A stretch of DNA of 64,000 nt from Klebsiella huaxiensis (GCF_003261575.2 NZ_CP036175.1:4526001-4590000), one strand, 5' to 3'; numbered from the stretch's first letter, positions 50,301 through 58,239 are shown. A program made the numbers and translations. Notes: generated from the sequence alone by a model not told the origin.

Positions 50301-50453
50301 CAGAACGCCGTAGGTACTGGCGTAATGGGCGGGATGGTGACCGCGACGGTTCTGGCTATTTTCTTTGTACCAGTATTCTTCGTGGTGGTTCGCCGCCGTT
50401 TTAGCAAGAGAAATGAAGATATTGAGCACAGCCATACGGTTGAGCATCACTAA
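47307..50453 (+). CDS. acrB: RND multidrug efflux transporter AcrB
   Basis: AcrB is the trimeric inner-membrane proton-driven pump for drugs, bile salts and dyes. The protein has 1048 aa (E. coli 1049). There are twelve transmembrane helices in two repeats, each followed by a large periplasmic loop. The proton-relay aspartates are in GLLVDDAIVVVENVERVM (D407/D408 in E. coli numbering), and helix 10 carries LSAKNAILIVEFAKDL with the partner Lys. The drug-pocket and switch-loop region GFGFAGRGQNTG is conserved. It lies 22 bp after acrA and ends with an intrinsic terminator. Confidence 0.98.
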   Translation: MPNFFIDRPIFAWVIAIIIMLAGGLSILKLPIAQYPTIAPPAISITAMYPGADAETVQNTVTQVIEQNMNGIDHLMYMSSNGDSTGTATITLTFESGTDPDIAQVQVQNKLALATPLLPQEVQQQGISVEKASSSFLMVVGVINTNGTMNQDDISDYVAANMKDAISRTSGVGDVQLFGSQYAMRIWMDPNKLNNFQLTPVDVISALKAQNAQVAAGQLGGTPPVKGQQLNASIVAQTRLTNTEEFGNILLKVNQDGSQVRLRDVARIELGGENYDVIAKFNGQPASGLGIKLATGANALDTANAIRAELVKMEPFFPSGLKIVYPYDTTPFVKISINEVVKTLVEAILLVFLVMYLFLQNFRATLIPTIAVPVVLLGTFAILAAFGFSINTLTMFGMVLAIGLLVDDAIVVVENVERVMAEEGLPPKEATRKSMGQIQGALVGIAMVLSAVFIPMAFFGGSTGAIYRQFSITIVSAMALSVLVALILTPALCATMLKPVAKGSHGATTGFFGWFNRMFDKSTHHYTDSVGNILRSTGRYLVLYLIIVVGMAWLFVRLPSSFLPDEDQGVFLSMAQLPAGATQERTQKVLDEMTNYYLTKEKDNVESVFAVNGFGFAGRGQNTGIAFVSLKDWSQRPGDENKVEAITGRAMGYFSQIKDAMVFAFNLPAIVELGTATGFDFQLIDQAGLGHEKLTQARNQLFGMIAQHPDVLSGVRPNGLEDTPQFKVDIDQEKAQALGVSISDINTTLGSAWGGSYVNDFIDRGRVKKVYIMSEAKYRMLPEDIGNWYVRGSDGQMVPFSAFSTSRWEYGSPRLERYNGLPSMEILGQATPGKSTGEAMNLMEELAGKLPSGIGYDWTGMSYQERLSGNQAPALYAISLIVVFLCLAALYESWSIPFSVMLVVPLGVVGALLAATFRGLTNDVYFQVGLLTTIGLSAKNAILIVEFAKDLMDKEGKGLIEATLEAVRMRLRPILMTSLAFILGVMPLVISSGAGSGAQNAVGTGVMGGMVTATVLAIFFVPVFFVVVRRRFSKRNEDIEHSHTVEHH

Positions 50454-50463
50454 TCTCCCCTCT

Positions 50464-50490
50464 AAGGGCCGCATTTGCGGCCCTTTCCTT
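50464..50490 (+). terminator. Intrinsic terminator of acrAB
   Basis: AAGGGCCGC and GCGGCCCTTT form a strong stem around ATTT, followed by a T-rich tail, 10 bp after the acrB stop. Confidence 0.9.
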
Positions 50491-50934
50491 TTCTATCTAT
50501 ATTAAGCGCACTCATTGTCATTGTTTATTTTGTAGCCTGTTATATAATATTTAATGATGAGTTCTGCCATATATCTCTGTTTTTTTCATCCACTGATTTG
50601 TTACCCTGACCTAACTAAGAATATTCTCAATCACTGACATTGTGTATGGTTGTCCGACAACAACCACAAAAATGCTCAGCTAACCCGATGAAATATAAGG
50701 TTTGCTTTCATTTTTTCCGTTGAAACTAATGTTGCTATATAATAAAGCGCACAGTGTTTAAGATAAATTAACCGTGATAATTGTAATTTTTCGTAATAGC
50801 ACGGTGAAATCTTTTTGAGAGTGGATTATAGTTAAAACAGCAAGATTACATTGTATGTGTCAGGTCTGTTAGTCGTGTTCATCCCACAACGGTGCTGTTA
50901 GTCGTCGTTTAAACCACTTAAAAGGGGATGTTTT
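50491..50934. other. AT-rich intergenic region between acrB and tomB
   Basis: This region of about 440 bp past the acrAB terminator contains no gene I can support. It is strongly AT-rich and must carry the tomB-hha promoter; a TATATAAT element at 50736–50743 is a candidate extended -10. A hairpin-like pair near the tomB start (AGTCGTCG... / ...) is weak, and I assign nothing more. Confidence 0.5.
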
Positions 50935-51309
50935 ATGGACGAATACTCGCCAAAAAGACATGATATTGCGCAGCTTAAATTTCTCTGCGAAACCCTGTAT
51001 CATGACTGTCTTGCAAACCTTGATGAGAGCAACCATGGCTGGGTTAATGACCCGACTTCGGCTGTCAATCTTCAACTAAATGAATTGATCGAGCACATTG
51101 CCGCATTCGCACTTAATTATAAAATTAAGTATGCTGAGGATAATAAACTGATTACTCAGCTTGACGAATACCTGGATGACACTTTCGTGCTGTTCAGCAA
51201 CTACGGCATTAACACAACAGATCTACAGAAATGGCGCAAATCAGGCAACCGGTTATTTCGTTGCTTCGTGAACGCCAGTCGGGAAAACCCGGCAAGTCTT
51301 TCTTGTTAG
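50935..51309 (+). CDS. tomB: Hha toxicity modulator / biofilm protein TomB
   Basis: TomB counters the growth-inhibitory effect of Hha and influences biofilm formation. It has 124 aa, beginning MDEYSPKRHDIAQLKFLCETL after AAAGGGGATG. Cysteines at CETLYHDC and the C-terminal FVNASRENP are conserved in the family. In E. coli TomB is reported to work as an oxygen-dependent antitoxin for Hha using its cysteine. hha follows 26 bp downstream. Confidence 0.95.
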   Translation: MDEYSPKRHDIAQLKFLCETLYHDCLANLDESNHGWVNDPTSAVNLQLNELIEHIAAFALNYKIKYAEDNKLITQLDEYLDDTFVLFSNYGINTTDLQKWRKSGNRLFRCFVNASRENPASLSC

Positions 51310-51335
51310 TATTATTACAATCAAAAGGTGAATTT

Positions 51336-51554
51336 ATGTCTGATAAAACATTAACCAAAATAGACTATTTGATGCGTTTACGACGCTGTCAGACAATTGA
51401 TACGCTGGAACGCGTAATTGAAAAAAACAAATATGAACTTCCCGATAATGAACTGACGGTATTTTACTCAGCAGCTGACCATCGTCTTGCTGAATTGACG
51501 ATGAATAAACTGTACGACAAGATCCCTCCCTCAGTTTGGAAATTTATCCGCTAA
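51336..51554 (+). CDS. hha: Haemolysin-expression modulator Hha
   Basis: Hha is a small H-NS partner that helps to silence AT-rich, often horizontally acquired genes. The 72-aa protein starts at ATG 51336 after AAAGGTG (MSDKTLTKIDYLMRLRRCQT). It is the all-helical Hha/YmoA fold with Cys 18 and the H-NS-interacting basic face. The pair with tomB is conserved. Confidence 0.97.
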   Translation: MSDKTLTKIDYLMRLRRCQTIDTLERVIEKNKYELPDNELTVFYSAADHRLAELTMNKLYDKIPPSVWKFIR

Positions 51555-51700
51555 TATATTTCAAATGAAAGACAAGCAACAGGTAGCGCCTCCCCCTTCA
51601 ACAGCAATAAATGTGATATCAATCACATATATTAGCAAGTGGCGCATATGAAACCGGTTTCTTTTTATACTATGGCGGCATTTACGATAAGGAAAGCCCC

Positions 51701-52267
51701 ATGAGTGAAGAGAAACATAAAATGATTGCCGGTGAGCCGTATCTACCCGGTGATGCTACCTTGCAAGCAGACCGTCTGCGTGCCAGGCAACTGCTGCATC
51801 GTTACAATCTTTCAGCACCGGAAGAGCATGAATTACGCAAATCATTACTGGCCGATCTCTTTGGTCAAGCTAATGATGCCTATATTGAACCCACCTTCCG
51901 CTGTGACTATGGTTACAATATTTTCCCGGGTAAAAATTTCTACGCTAACTTTGATTGCGTCATGCTGGATGTCTGCCCAATTCATATTGGTGATAACTGT
52001 ATGCTGGCTCCCGGCGTGCATATCTACACCGCAACTCATCCACTGGATGCCATCGAACGCAACAGCGGTAAAGAGTACGGCAAACCGGTGGTCATCGGTC
52101 ACAATGTCTGGATTGGCGGTCGGGCAGTCATCAATCCCGGAATCACGATTGGCGACAATGCCGTCATTGCGTCCGGCTCCGTGGTAGTGAAAAATGTCCC
52201 CGCAAATGCCGTCGTTGGCGGAAACCCGGCACAAATCATAAAAATGCTGCCAAGCGAAGGACTGTAA
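51701..52267 (+). CDS. maa: Maltose O-acetyltransferase Maa
   Basis: Maa transfers acetyl from acetyl-CoA to maltose and glucose, probably to detoxify excess sugar. The 188-aa protein starts MSEEKHKMIAGEPYLPGD. It is a left-handed beta-helix acetyltransferase (LacA/NodL type) with hexapeptide repeats in the C-terminal half (IGDNCMLAPGVHIYT, IGHNVWIGGRAVINPGITIGD, AVIASGSVV). The catalytic His is in TATHPLD. It is slightly longer than E. coli Maa (183 aa) at the C-terminus. Confidence 0.95.
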   Translation: MSEEKHKMIAGEPYLPGDATLQADRLRARQLLHRYNLSAPEEHELRKSLLADLFGQANDAYIEPTFRCDYGYNIFPGKNFYANFDCVMLDVCPIHIGDNCMLAPGVHIYTATHPLDAIERNSGKEYGKPVVIGHNVWIGGRAVINPGITIGDNAVIASGSVVVKNVPANAVVGGNPAQIIKMLPSEGL

Positions 52268-52404
52268 CTGTTATGCTTTTTCGCAACTGATCTGTTACTT
52301 TTCCCTGTGATTTACGCAACATAAAATAGCCTTCAGGCTGAGCCCAAATTGCATCTTGTTCTTCAAGCATGCATCCGGGCTCTTAGCAGAATTTGGGGAA
52401 TAAG

Positions 52405-52872
52405 ATGACAGAAATACAGCTGCTGCTGAAGAACACCATTGATGAGCTTAATGTAAAGGAGAAACGCGACAACCGTCCGCGTTTTAGTATTAGCTTTATT
52501 CGCAATCATCCATGGCTGTTTGTCGCAATGTATGCCGCCTTCCTGGCTACGCTCATCGTGATGCTACGTTCAGAAACATTGGTAGATTCTGTCTGGCTGT
52601 TAATCGTACTGTTCGTCCTGCTCAACGGCTTCTTCTTCTTTGACGTCTATCCGCGCTATCGCTATGAAGACATTGATGTTCTGGACTTTCGCGTTTGTTA
52701 CAACGGCGAGTGGTATAACACGAGGTACGTCCCTGACCAATTGATAGAGAGAATCCTGCAATCACCACGCGTCGCCGGTGAACAAAAGGCTCAGTTGCAA
52801 AAAATGGTCGATACCAAGGGTGAACTTTCGTTTTACGATGTGTTTTCCCTTACCCGCGCCGGCACTGCGTAA
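52405..52872 (+). CDS. ylaC: Inner-membrane protein YlaC
   Basis: YlaC is a 155-aa inner-membrane protein of unknown role. ATG 52405 gives MTEIQLLLKNTIDELN (the four codons before it in the longer ORF lack a ribosome-binding site). Two hydrophobic helices (HPWLFVAMYAAFLATLIVML, VWLLIVLFVLLNGFFFFDVYP) precede a soluble domain with DVLDFRVCYNGEWYNTRYVP. Its end overlaps the convergent MocR gene by 23 bp. Confidence 0.94.
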   Translation: MTEIQLLLKNTIDELNVKEKRDNRPRFSISFIRNHPWLFVAMYAAFLATLIVMLRSETLVDSVWLLIVLFVLLNGFFFFDVYPRYRYEDIDVLDFRVCYNGEWYNTRYVPDQLIERILQSPRVAGEQKAQLQKMVDTKGELSFYDVFSLTRAGTA

Positions 52873-54304
52873 TAAGACGATTTAGCGTCCGCACCGCAGG
52901 AATGAAATGCGAAGCGGACGTATTACCGTAGCCCAAAACCAGTCCACTTTTCGCATTTTTAACATCAAGATAAAAACGGCTTAATGCCGCTGGTGCCTGC
53001 TGAAACTGGCGAGCCAACTGAACAAGTGCTTCATCATCAATGCCTTCGATAGCGACCGTCAAATGCAACCCACCTTCTCCACCAAAGAGCTCATAAGGTA
53101 CCTTAAGCTCCTCTGCCAAAACCTCCCGTAATTGCTGCTGACGTTTACGATACAAACGACGCATGGCCGCAAGATGGCGCGCGTAATGTCCCTCTTCGAT
53201 AAATAACGCCAACGCCCGCTGCTCCACCCTGTGTCCACCGCGCAATAGTGCACCAATCGCTCCCTGAGCCGCATCAGCCAACGCCGAGGGCATCACCACA
53301 AAGCCAATGCGTAGCGCGGGAAACAACGTTTTGCTGAAAGTCCCGAGATACACTACCGGTGCCTGTTTGACCATTCCCAACATTGCCGGAATCGGTTCGC
53401 CGCTGTAGCGAAACTCGCTGTCATAATCATCTTCAATAATCCACGTATTTTGCTGGCGTGCATACTCCAGTAACGCCAGTCGTCGCCCTGCGCTCATGAC
53501 TGCGCCACAGGGATATTGATGTGAAGGTGAAGTGAAGATCAATCGCGGGGCCTTACTTTCATCACTCATATCAGGCCGCATGCCTTCACAATCCACTGGT
53601 ACACCTTTCATATGAAGCCCGGCTTTGAGAAACATACTTTTTACCCCCAGGTAGCCAGGTTCTTCCACCCAGGCGGTATCCCCAGTTTCGCCCAGCAGAT
53701 GCGTGCATAAATTGATACCTTCCAGTGCACCCTCCGTAATCACAATTTGTCGGACATCGCAGCAAATCCCTCGCGATAGCGCCAGATGACGGGCAATCGC
53801 CTCGCGCAGAGCAGGTTCACCTTGCGGGTCACCATAGCCCAGCAACGCGGTCCCCTCTTCACGCAATATTCTGTCGAGAAGCCGACGCCAGAGGGGAAGA
53901 GGAAAATAGTTAACCGCAGGCATTCCCGGCGTAAAGAGCAACGTGGGCGAATCACGCCGCATGCCCCCAGGCAACCCCTGTAAGCGCTCGGGAAGCGCGA
54001 TTGCGTGCACCTCAACATCACGCTCCCCCTGAGACGTCAAAGGCGCTACGTGCGTCCCCTGACGGCTGCGTAGCAAATAGCCCTCGATGGCCAATTGCTC
54101 AAGCGCGCTGTTGATCGTGTTACGCGAAAGCCCTAACCGCTGAGCCATAGCACGTGAGCCGGGTAAACGGCTATTGCCTGCCAGTCGCCCCTGCAAAACG
54201 GCCTCACGCAGCAGTTGATACAGCGCACGCTGCAAGGTTTCACACCCTCTACTGCGCAGGCCGTGCTCCAACAAAGTAAAAAACGCATCGTCTGGAATAT
54301 TCAT
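52850..54304 (-). CDS. MocR-type GntR regulator with aminotransferase domain
   Basis: This 484-aa regulator has ATG 54304 after GAGGAGCC. The N-terminal winged helix is of the GntR type (LPGSRAMAQRLGLSRNTINSALEQLAIEGYLLRSRQGTHV, residues about 50–90). It is followed by a type I aminotransferase-like domain: GYGDPQGEPALREAIARHL, IVITEGALEGINL, IIEDDYDSEFRY, and the PLP-binding Lys in GTFSKTLFPALRIGFV. Such proteins sense PLP or amino-compound adducts (PdxR, GabR, TauR). It diverges from the GNAT gene at 54406, which it probably controls. The ligand is unknown. Confidence 0.9.
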   Translation of the reverse strand: MNIPDDAFFTLLEHGLRSRGCETLQRALYQLLREAVLQGRLAGNSRLPGSRAMAQRLGLSRNTINSALEQLAIEGYLLRSRQGTHVAPLTSQGERDVEVHAIALPERLQGLPGGMRRDSPTLLFTPGMPAVNYFPLPLWRRLLDRILREEGTALLGYGDPQGEPALREAIARHLALSRGICCDVRQIVITEGALEGINLCTHLLGETGDTAWVEEPGYLGVKSMFLKAGLHMKGVPVDCEGMRPDMSDESKAPRLIFTSPSHQYPCGAVMSAGRRLALLEYARQQNTWIIEDDYDSEFRYSGEPIPAMLGMVKQAPVVYLGTFSKTLFPALRIGFVVMPSALADAAQGAIGALLRGGHRVEQRALALFIEEGHYARHLAAMRRLYRKRQQQLREVLAEELKVPYELFGGEGGLHLTVAIEGIDDEALVQLARQFQQAPAALSRFYLDVKNAKSGLVLGYGNTSASHFIPAVRTLNRLITQCRRG

Positions 54305-54405
54305 CGCGGCTCCTCGTGGCACCATAAAAACATACACCCTTGGTACTTTTTATAGAACCAATAAGCTCTTAATCTCATTGCATTCGCCCAAACAAGGAAA
54401 ACCGC

Positions 54406-55113
54406 ATGAGCCTCCTTAACCAGTTTAATCAACCTGTTGGTACTGCCCTGCCCGATTGGCAACCTCGGCCCCACCCCGAAAAACAAAATCTGCAAGGGCG
54501 TTTTTGCCACCTTGAGCCTTTAAGTACACAACACGCCAGCGCACTATTCGCCGCCCACCAGCTAGCCCCAGATACACGCAGTTGGACATGGTTGCTGCGC
54601 GAACCAGATAACAGCATTGAGGAGTACCGCACGTGGATTGATAGCGTTGCCGGACTGGCCGACCCCATTCACTTTGCGGTGATTGACGGGCGGACAGGTC
54701 TCCCCGTCGGGTCACTGGCGCTGATGAGAATTGATGCAAAAAACGGCGTTGTTGAAGTCGGTCATGTCCACTTCTCACCGTTACTAAGCCGGACGGCGAT
54801 GGCAACCGAAGCGCAGTGGCTGCTGATGCGTTACGTTTTTGATATTCTCGGCTACCGCCGCTATGAATGGAAATGTAACAGCCTGAACGAACCCTCACGC
54901 CGGGCAGCGCTACGTCTGGGGTTTCAGTATGAGGGGCGTTTTCGTCAGGCTCTGGTGATAAAAGGCCACAACCGCGATACCGACTGGTTTTCCATTATCG
55001 ATGACGAATGGCCTCAGATTGATAACGCTATGCAGCAGTGGCTGGCCGCCGACAACTTCAACGACGGCCAACAGTTGCGCACGCTGGAGAGCTTCCGCAA
55101 ACGGGTAAGTTAA
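54406..55113 (+). CDS. GNAT-family N-acetyltransferase (RimL/YjdJ-like)
   Basis: The 235-aa acetyltransferase resembles the RimJ/RimL-type GNAT domain (Acetyltransf_3): LEPLSTQHASALFAAH, LPVGSLALMRIDAKNGVVEVGHVHFSP (beta4), TEAQWLLMRYVFDILGYRRYEWKCNSLNEPSRRAALRLGF (acetyl-CoA pyrophosphate loop and Asn-Ser-Arg signature). The substrate is not known. The first 40 residues (FNQPVGTALPDWQPRPHPE) match a family of enterobacterial GNATs that acetylate small molecules. Divergent from the MocR regulator; it overlaps the rpmJ2 end by 4 nt. Confidence 0.88.
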   Translation: MSLLNQFNQPVGTALPDWQPRPHPEKQNLQGRFCHLEPLSTQHASALFAAHQLAPDTRSWTWLLREPDNSIEEYRTWIDSVAGLADPIHFAVIDGRTGLPVGSLALMRIDAKNGVVEVGHVHFSPLLSRTAMATEAQWLLMRYVFDILGYRRYEWKCNSLNEPSRRAALRLGFQYEGRFRQALVIKGHNRDTDWFSIIDDEWPQIDNAMQQWLAADNFNDGQQLRTLESFRKRVS

Positions 55114-55250
55114 CGTCTTTTCTTACGTCCCTGCACGGCTTTAAAGCGGGGATTGCTTTTGCAGATCACGTACAGCCGCCCTTTGCGCTTAACTATCTGA
55201 CAATCCGGGTGGCGCTGTTTGGCGCTACGTAACGAGTTGAGTACCTGCAT
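55110..55250 (-). CDS. rpmJ2: Zinc-independent ribosomal protein L36B (RpmJ2/YkgO)
   Basis: This 46-aa alternative L36, starting MQVLNSLRSAKQRHPDCQIV, is the paralogue that replaces the zinc-ribbon L36 when zinc is scarce. It is basic throughout and ends GRKKRR. The full CXXC...CX4H zinc set is not present (only two cysteines). The ATG overlaps the rpmE2 stop as TAATG, so the two genes are coupled. The other end overlaps the GNAT gene stop by 4 nt on the opposite strand. Confidence 0.94.
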   Translation of the reverse strand: MQVLNSLRSAKQRHPDCQIVKRKGRLYVICKSNPRFKAVQGRKKRR

Positions 55251-55513
55251 TATTTGCTCCTTTTCGCATCGATAAAACCACCGAAGCGCTGGCGGAAGCG
55301 TGCGGTGCTGCCTTCATTATTGAAAGCCTTCTGTTTACCGGTGTAATACGGATGCGATTTGGATGACACATCAAGCGTCACGTACGGATACGTCTCACCT
55401 TCGAGCTCAATCTCACGCTCGGTCCTGATGGTTGAACCGACTTTAAAGAATTCGTTGGCACTGGTGTCGTGAAAGACCACGGTACGATAGTGCGGATGAA
55501 TGTTGGGTTTCAT
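55250..55513 (-). CDS. rpmE2: Zinc-independent ribosomal protein L31B (RpmE2/YkgM)
   Basis: The 87-aa L31 paralogue replaces zinc-containing L31 under zinc limitation and so frees zinc. ATG 55513 gives MKPNIHPHYRTVVFHDTSAN; the protein has no cysteines, which identifies the C-minus form. It contains the L31 signature SHPYYTGKQKAF. A Zur-box-like palindrome lies 11–35 bp upstream. The longer ORF in the upstream direction reads through this operator. Confidence 0.96.
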   Translation of the reverse strand: MKPNIHPHYRTVVFHDTSANEFFKVGSTIRTEREIELEGETYPYVTLDVSSKSHPYYTGKQKAFNNEGSTARFRQRFGGFIDAKRSK

Positions 55514-55523
55514 AGCGACCTCG

Positions 55524-55547
55524 ATCATTACGTTATAACATAACAAT
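55524..55547 (-). promoter_or_regulatory. Predicted Zur box upstream of rpmE2-rpmJ2
   Basis: The region ATCATTACGTTATAACATAACAAT has the AT-rich dyad GTTATAAC with the flanks that fit the Zur operator (GTTATAnnATAAC type). It is placed just before the rpmE2 start. Repression by Zur in the presence of zinc is inferred from family knowledge. Confidence 0.75.
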
Positions 55548-55624
55548 ACGGTACGCCGAGTTAATACAAAGATCAACCATGAGAACGAAAAGGGTAATGG
55601 GCGACGCAGGCCGCCCGTTGCAGA

Positions 55625-56698
55625 TTAGGGATTCAGCTGATGCGCTAACGCCCGCAGCTGTTCGGCTATGGACTGCAGATCTTTACCGGGCTCCGTTTTC
55701 GGCCCGGTAGAATGGCGAATAACCAGTCGTGCGGGGAGAATAGAGGAAGTATGCAGCGTTTCGTTATCACCGCTATCAAGGATGCGGCGCACAGCCTCTT
55801 TACCTTGTAAATCGAGGTCTAGCGAAACAGTCGTCAGCGCCGGATAGAAGAATGAACTTTCATAGGTATCATCGTAACCAATCACCGATTTCTCCCCCGG
55901 GATCGGCACCTGATGCTGATGAAAAGCGCTCAGGACACCCAATGCCATCTGATCGTTTCCCACCAGCACTGCGGTGAAGTTCGGTGTCTCGCGCAGCATT
56001 TGCAGCGCACCGGCGTAACCACTCTGAGCATCCCAGTTGCCACGAACCACTGTAACAGGTTGCAGGCCATAGCCCTCAAGTGTTTCCATCCAGCTTTTCA
56101 AACGTAGCTTTGCCGATACCGAGCTTTCCGGCCCGGCCAGCAGCGCGATGTCCCGATGCCCCATTTCATAGAGATATTTGACGCTCGCTCGGGTGCCATC
56201 CGCCGGGTTAAACGAAACGTTAAACACAGAACTGTAGGGATCGACATCTAAAAAAAGACAGACAATATCATCGTTGTCATTGGCTATTTTCTGGGCCTGT
56301 TCGGTCTCCAGAGGCACGTTAATAATAACCTTATCCACCAGCTGAGACTTCAGCTCGTTAATAGATTCTTGAATACTTTGGTTGACGCTCTCATCAATCA
56401 TTGAGATGAGCACCTGATAGCCCTCAACGTTCGCGTAGCGTTTTACCGCTGCGGCTACCTGGGAAGGTGCGTGCAATGCGAGGGAAATGGTGACCAATCC
56501 CACGGTATGGCTTTGCTTACCTACCAGCTGTTGCGCCAGACGGTTAGGGACATAGCGTAGCTCTTCAATGGATTTCTCCACCTTGCTGCGCGTGGCTTTG
56601 GATACATTAGCAGACTTGTTGAGTACCCTGGACACGGTCTGATAGGAGACGCCCGCATGGCGAGCAACGTCTTCTAAGGTCGCGCTTTTAGACTTCAT
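55625..56698 (-). CDS. ganR: LacI-family regulator of the galactan locus (GanR-like)
   Basis: The 357-aa repressor (ATG 56698) has an N-terminal helix-turn-helix ATLEDVARHAGVSYQTVSRV, with the recognition residues Y-Q-T-V-S-R identical to E. coli LacI, a hinge (PNRLAQQLVGKQ), and a sugar-binding core strongly like LacI (LALHAPSQ, ALLAGPESSVSAKLRLKSW, VLVGNDQMALG, VIGYDDTYESS). It diverges from ganL and sits at the end of the gan locus, so the likely inducer is a galacto-oligosaccharide. The name follows Dickeya and Klebsiella gan clusters. There is no LacI tetramerisation leucine heptad beyond the short helical tail. Confidence 0.85.
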   Translation of the reverse strand: MKSKSATLEDVARHAGVSYQTVSRVLNKSANVSKATRSKVEKSIEELRYVPNRLAQQLVGKQSHTVGLVTISLALHAPSQVAAAVKRYANVEGYQVLISMIDESVNQSIQESINELKSQLVDKVIINVPLETEQAQKIANDNDDIVCLFLDVDPYSSVFNVSFNPADGTRASVKYLYEMGHRDIALLAGPESSVSAKLRLKSWMETLEGYGLQPVTVVRGNWDAQSGYAGALQMLRETPNFTAVLVGNDQMALGVLSAFHQHQVPIPGEKSVIGYDDTYESSFFYPALTTVSLDLDLQGKEAVRRILDSGDNETLHTSSILPARLVIRHSTGPKTEPGKDLQSIAEQLRALAHQLNP

Positions 56699-56802
56699 GG
56701 TCCGGTTCCTTATGTTGTTATCCCTGGATTGTAACAGGGGCAATTTGAAAAAACGCTCATTGCCGCATCCCCTGAGCAACAACAACCAATAAAAGTATGA
56801 CG

Positions 56803-56824
56803 CTCACAATACAACAAATTGTGA
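56803..56824. promoter_or_regulatory. Candidate operator: inverted TCACAAT / ATTGTGA
   Basis: TCACAAT and ATTGTGA are separated by seven bases (ACAACAA). The half-site equals that of lacO, and GanR has the LacI recognition residues. The orientation is outward compared with lacO, so this is tentative. The ATTGTGA half overlaps the CRP-like site. Confidence 0.45.
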
Positions 56825-56835
56825 ATAGACTCACT
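56820..56835 (+). promoter_or_regulatory. CRP-like site in the ganR-ganL intergenic region
   Basis: TGTGA-ATAGAC-TCACT matches the CRP consensus TGTGA-N6-TCACA in nine of ten half-site bases. It is placed 133 bp before the ganL ATG and suits cAMP-CRP activation of ganL, ganR or both. Confidence 0.72.
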
Positions 56836-56967
56836 ACTCGTAACAAAACCTGCTTATTTATTTGCAGTTAATCACACTATTAAGATCATTAAATTGCCTG
56901 AATTATGGTTTAGGCATTTCATGACACAAGTTATGTGAACGTAATACAAAAAAATAAGAGGATAGAC

Positions 56968-58239
56968 ATGAACACTACGCTGCGCACACTCTCCGTTGCG
57001 TTGGCCGCTGCGCTGATTTCACCATCCGTGTTTGCTGCTTCCGCCACCCTTCCGGGTATCGATTTTCATGGTTATATGCGCGCCGGGGTTGGGGTCTCCG
57101 GTGACGGTAGCCAGGCCGAATGGCAAAAGAATAAAATTGGTCGTCTGGGTAACGAGTCCGATACCTACGGCGAGCTGGAGTTAGGTTCAGAGGTCTACAA
57201 AAAGAATGATGTTAGCTTCTATCTTGATAGCATGGTCAGTATGGTTTCTGACGGCTCCAATGATAACGAAACCACACTGGATGACGATGCGCAATTCGGC
57301 CTGCGCCAGCTAAACCTGCAGATCAAAGGCCTGGTCCCCGGCGATCCAAACGCGGTGATTTGGGGCGGTAAACGCTACTATCAACGCCACGATCTGCACA
57401 TCATCGATACCAAATACTGGAACATTTCCGGATCCGGTGCGGGAATCGAAAACTATACGCTCGGCCCGGGCGCCGTCTCATTTGCCTGGATCCGCGGCGA
57501 TGCTAACGACGTCGATTACCGCGTCGATGGTGATAGCAACGTCAATATTAACTACCTCGATCTGCGCTACGCAGGCTGGAAGCCATGGTCCGGATCGTGG
57601 ACTGAATTTGGTATCGACTACGCGATGCCGAATACCACCAAAAAGCAGGACACTTACGGCGGGCTGTATGATGCTGAAAATGGCGTCATGCTAACCGGTG
57701 AGATTAGCCAGGATATGCTGGGTGGTTACAACAAAATGGTGCTGCAATACGCCAACAAAGGGCTGGCGCAGAATATGGTCTCCCAGGGCGGCGGTTGGTA
57801 CGACATGTGGAACTACGTCAACGACGCTACCGGCTACCGCGTTATCAACACCGGTTTAATCCCGATTACCGACAAGTTCTCCATTAACCATGTCCTGACA
57901 TGGGGCTCTGCAGACAACATAACTGAGTACACGGATAAAACGCGTATGCTGTCGCTGGTCGCTCGCGGGCAATATCAGTTTACCGAGTACGTGCGCCTGA
58001 TTGGTGAGGTGGGCGGTTTCTATCAAAAAGACAGCTACAAGAACAACACCGAATACAAACAGGCCGGTGAAAAATACACTATTGCGCTGGGCCTGGCCGA
58101 TGGCCCTGACTTTATGTCACGCCCGGAACTGCGTATCTTCGCTTCATATTTGAATGATTCTGAAAATGGCAAACCATTCGAAGATCAGACTGCCAATAAT
58201 ACGTGGAACTTTGGCGTACAGGTAGAAGCCTGGTGGTAA
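56968..58239 (+). CDS. ganL: Maltoporin-family outer-membrane porin GanL (oligogalactan uptake)
   Basis: The 423-aa porin (ATG 56968 after AAGAGGATAG) has a signal peptide (TLSVALAAALISPSVFA) and a LamB-type beta-barrel: GIDFHGYMRAGVGVSGDG at the start, ENESDTYGELELG-like strand, YYQRHDLHIIDTKYWN and the C-terminal WNFGVQVEAWW with terminal aromatic residues. The greasy-slide aromatic residues of maltoporins are plausible. By position it brings galacto-oligosaccharides into the periplasm. It is divergent from ganR and ends at an intrinsic terminator. Confidence 0.88.
   Translation: MNTTLRTLSVALAAALISPSVFAASATLPGIDFHGYMRAGVGVSGDGSQAEWQKNKIGRLGNESDTYGELELGSEVYKKNDVSFYLDSMVSMVSDGSNDNETTLDDDAQFGLRQLNLQIKGLVPGDPNAVIWGGKRYYQRHDLHIIDTKYWNISGSGAGIENYTLGPGAVSFAWIRGDANDVDYRVDGDSNVNINYLDLRYAGWKPWSGSWTEFGIDYAMPNTTKKQDTYGGLYDAENGVMLTGEISQDMLGGYNKMVLQYANKGLAQNMVSQGGGWYDMWNYVNDATGYRVINTGLIPITDKFSINHVLTWGSADNITEYTDKTRMLSLVARGQYQFTEYVRLIGEVGGFYQKDSYKNNTEYKQAGEKYTIALGLADGPDFMSRPELRIFASYLNDSENGKPFEDQTANNTWNFGVQVEAWW

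Noticed and set aside
50720..50743. TTGAAA with TATAAT as a tomB promoter
   Set aside because: The spacing is only 12 bp, too short for a sigma-70 pair; only the -10-like element is mentioned.
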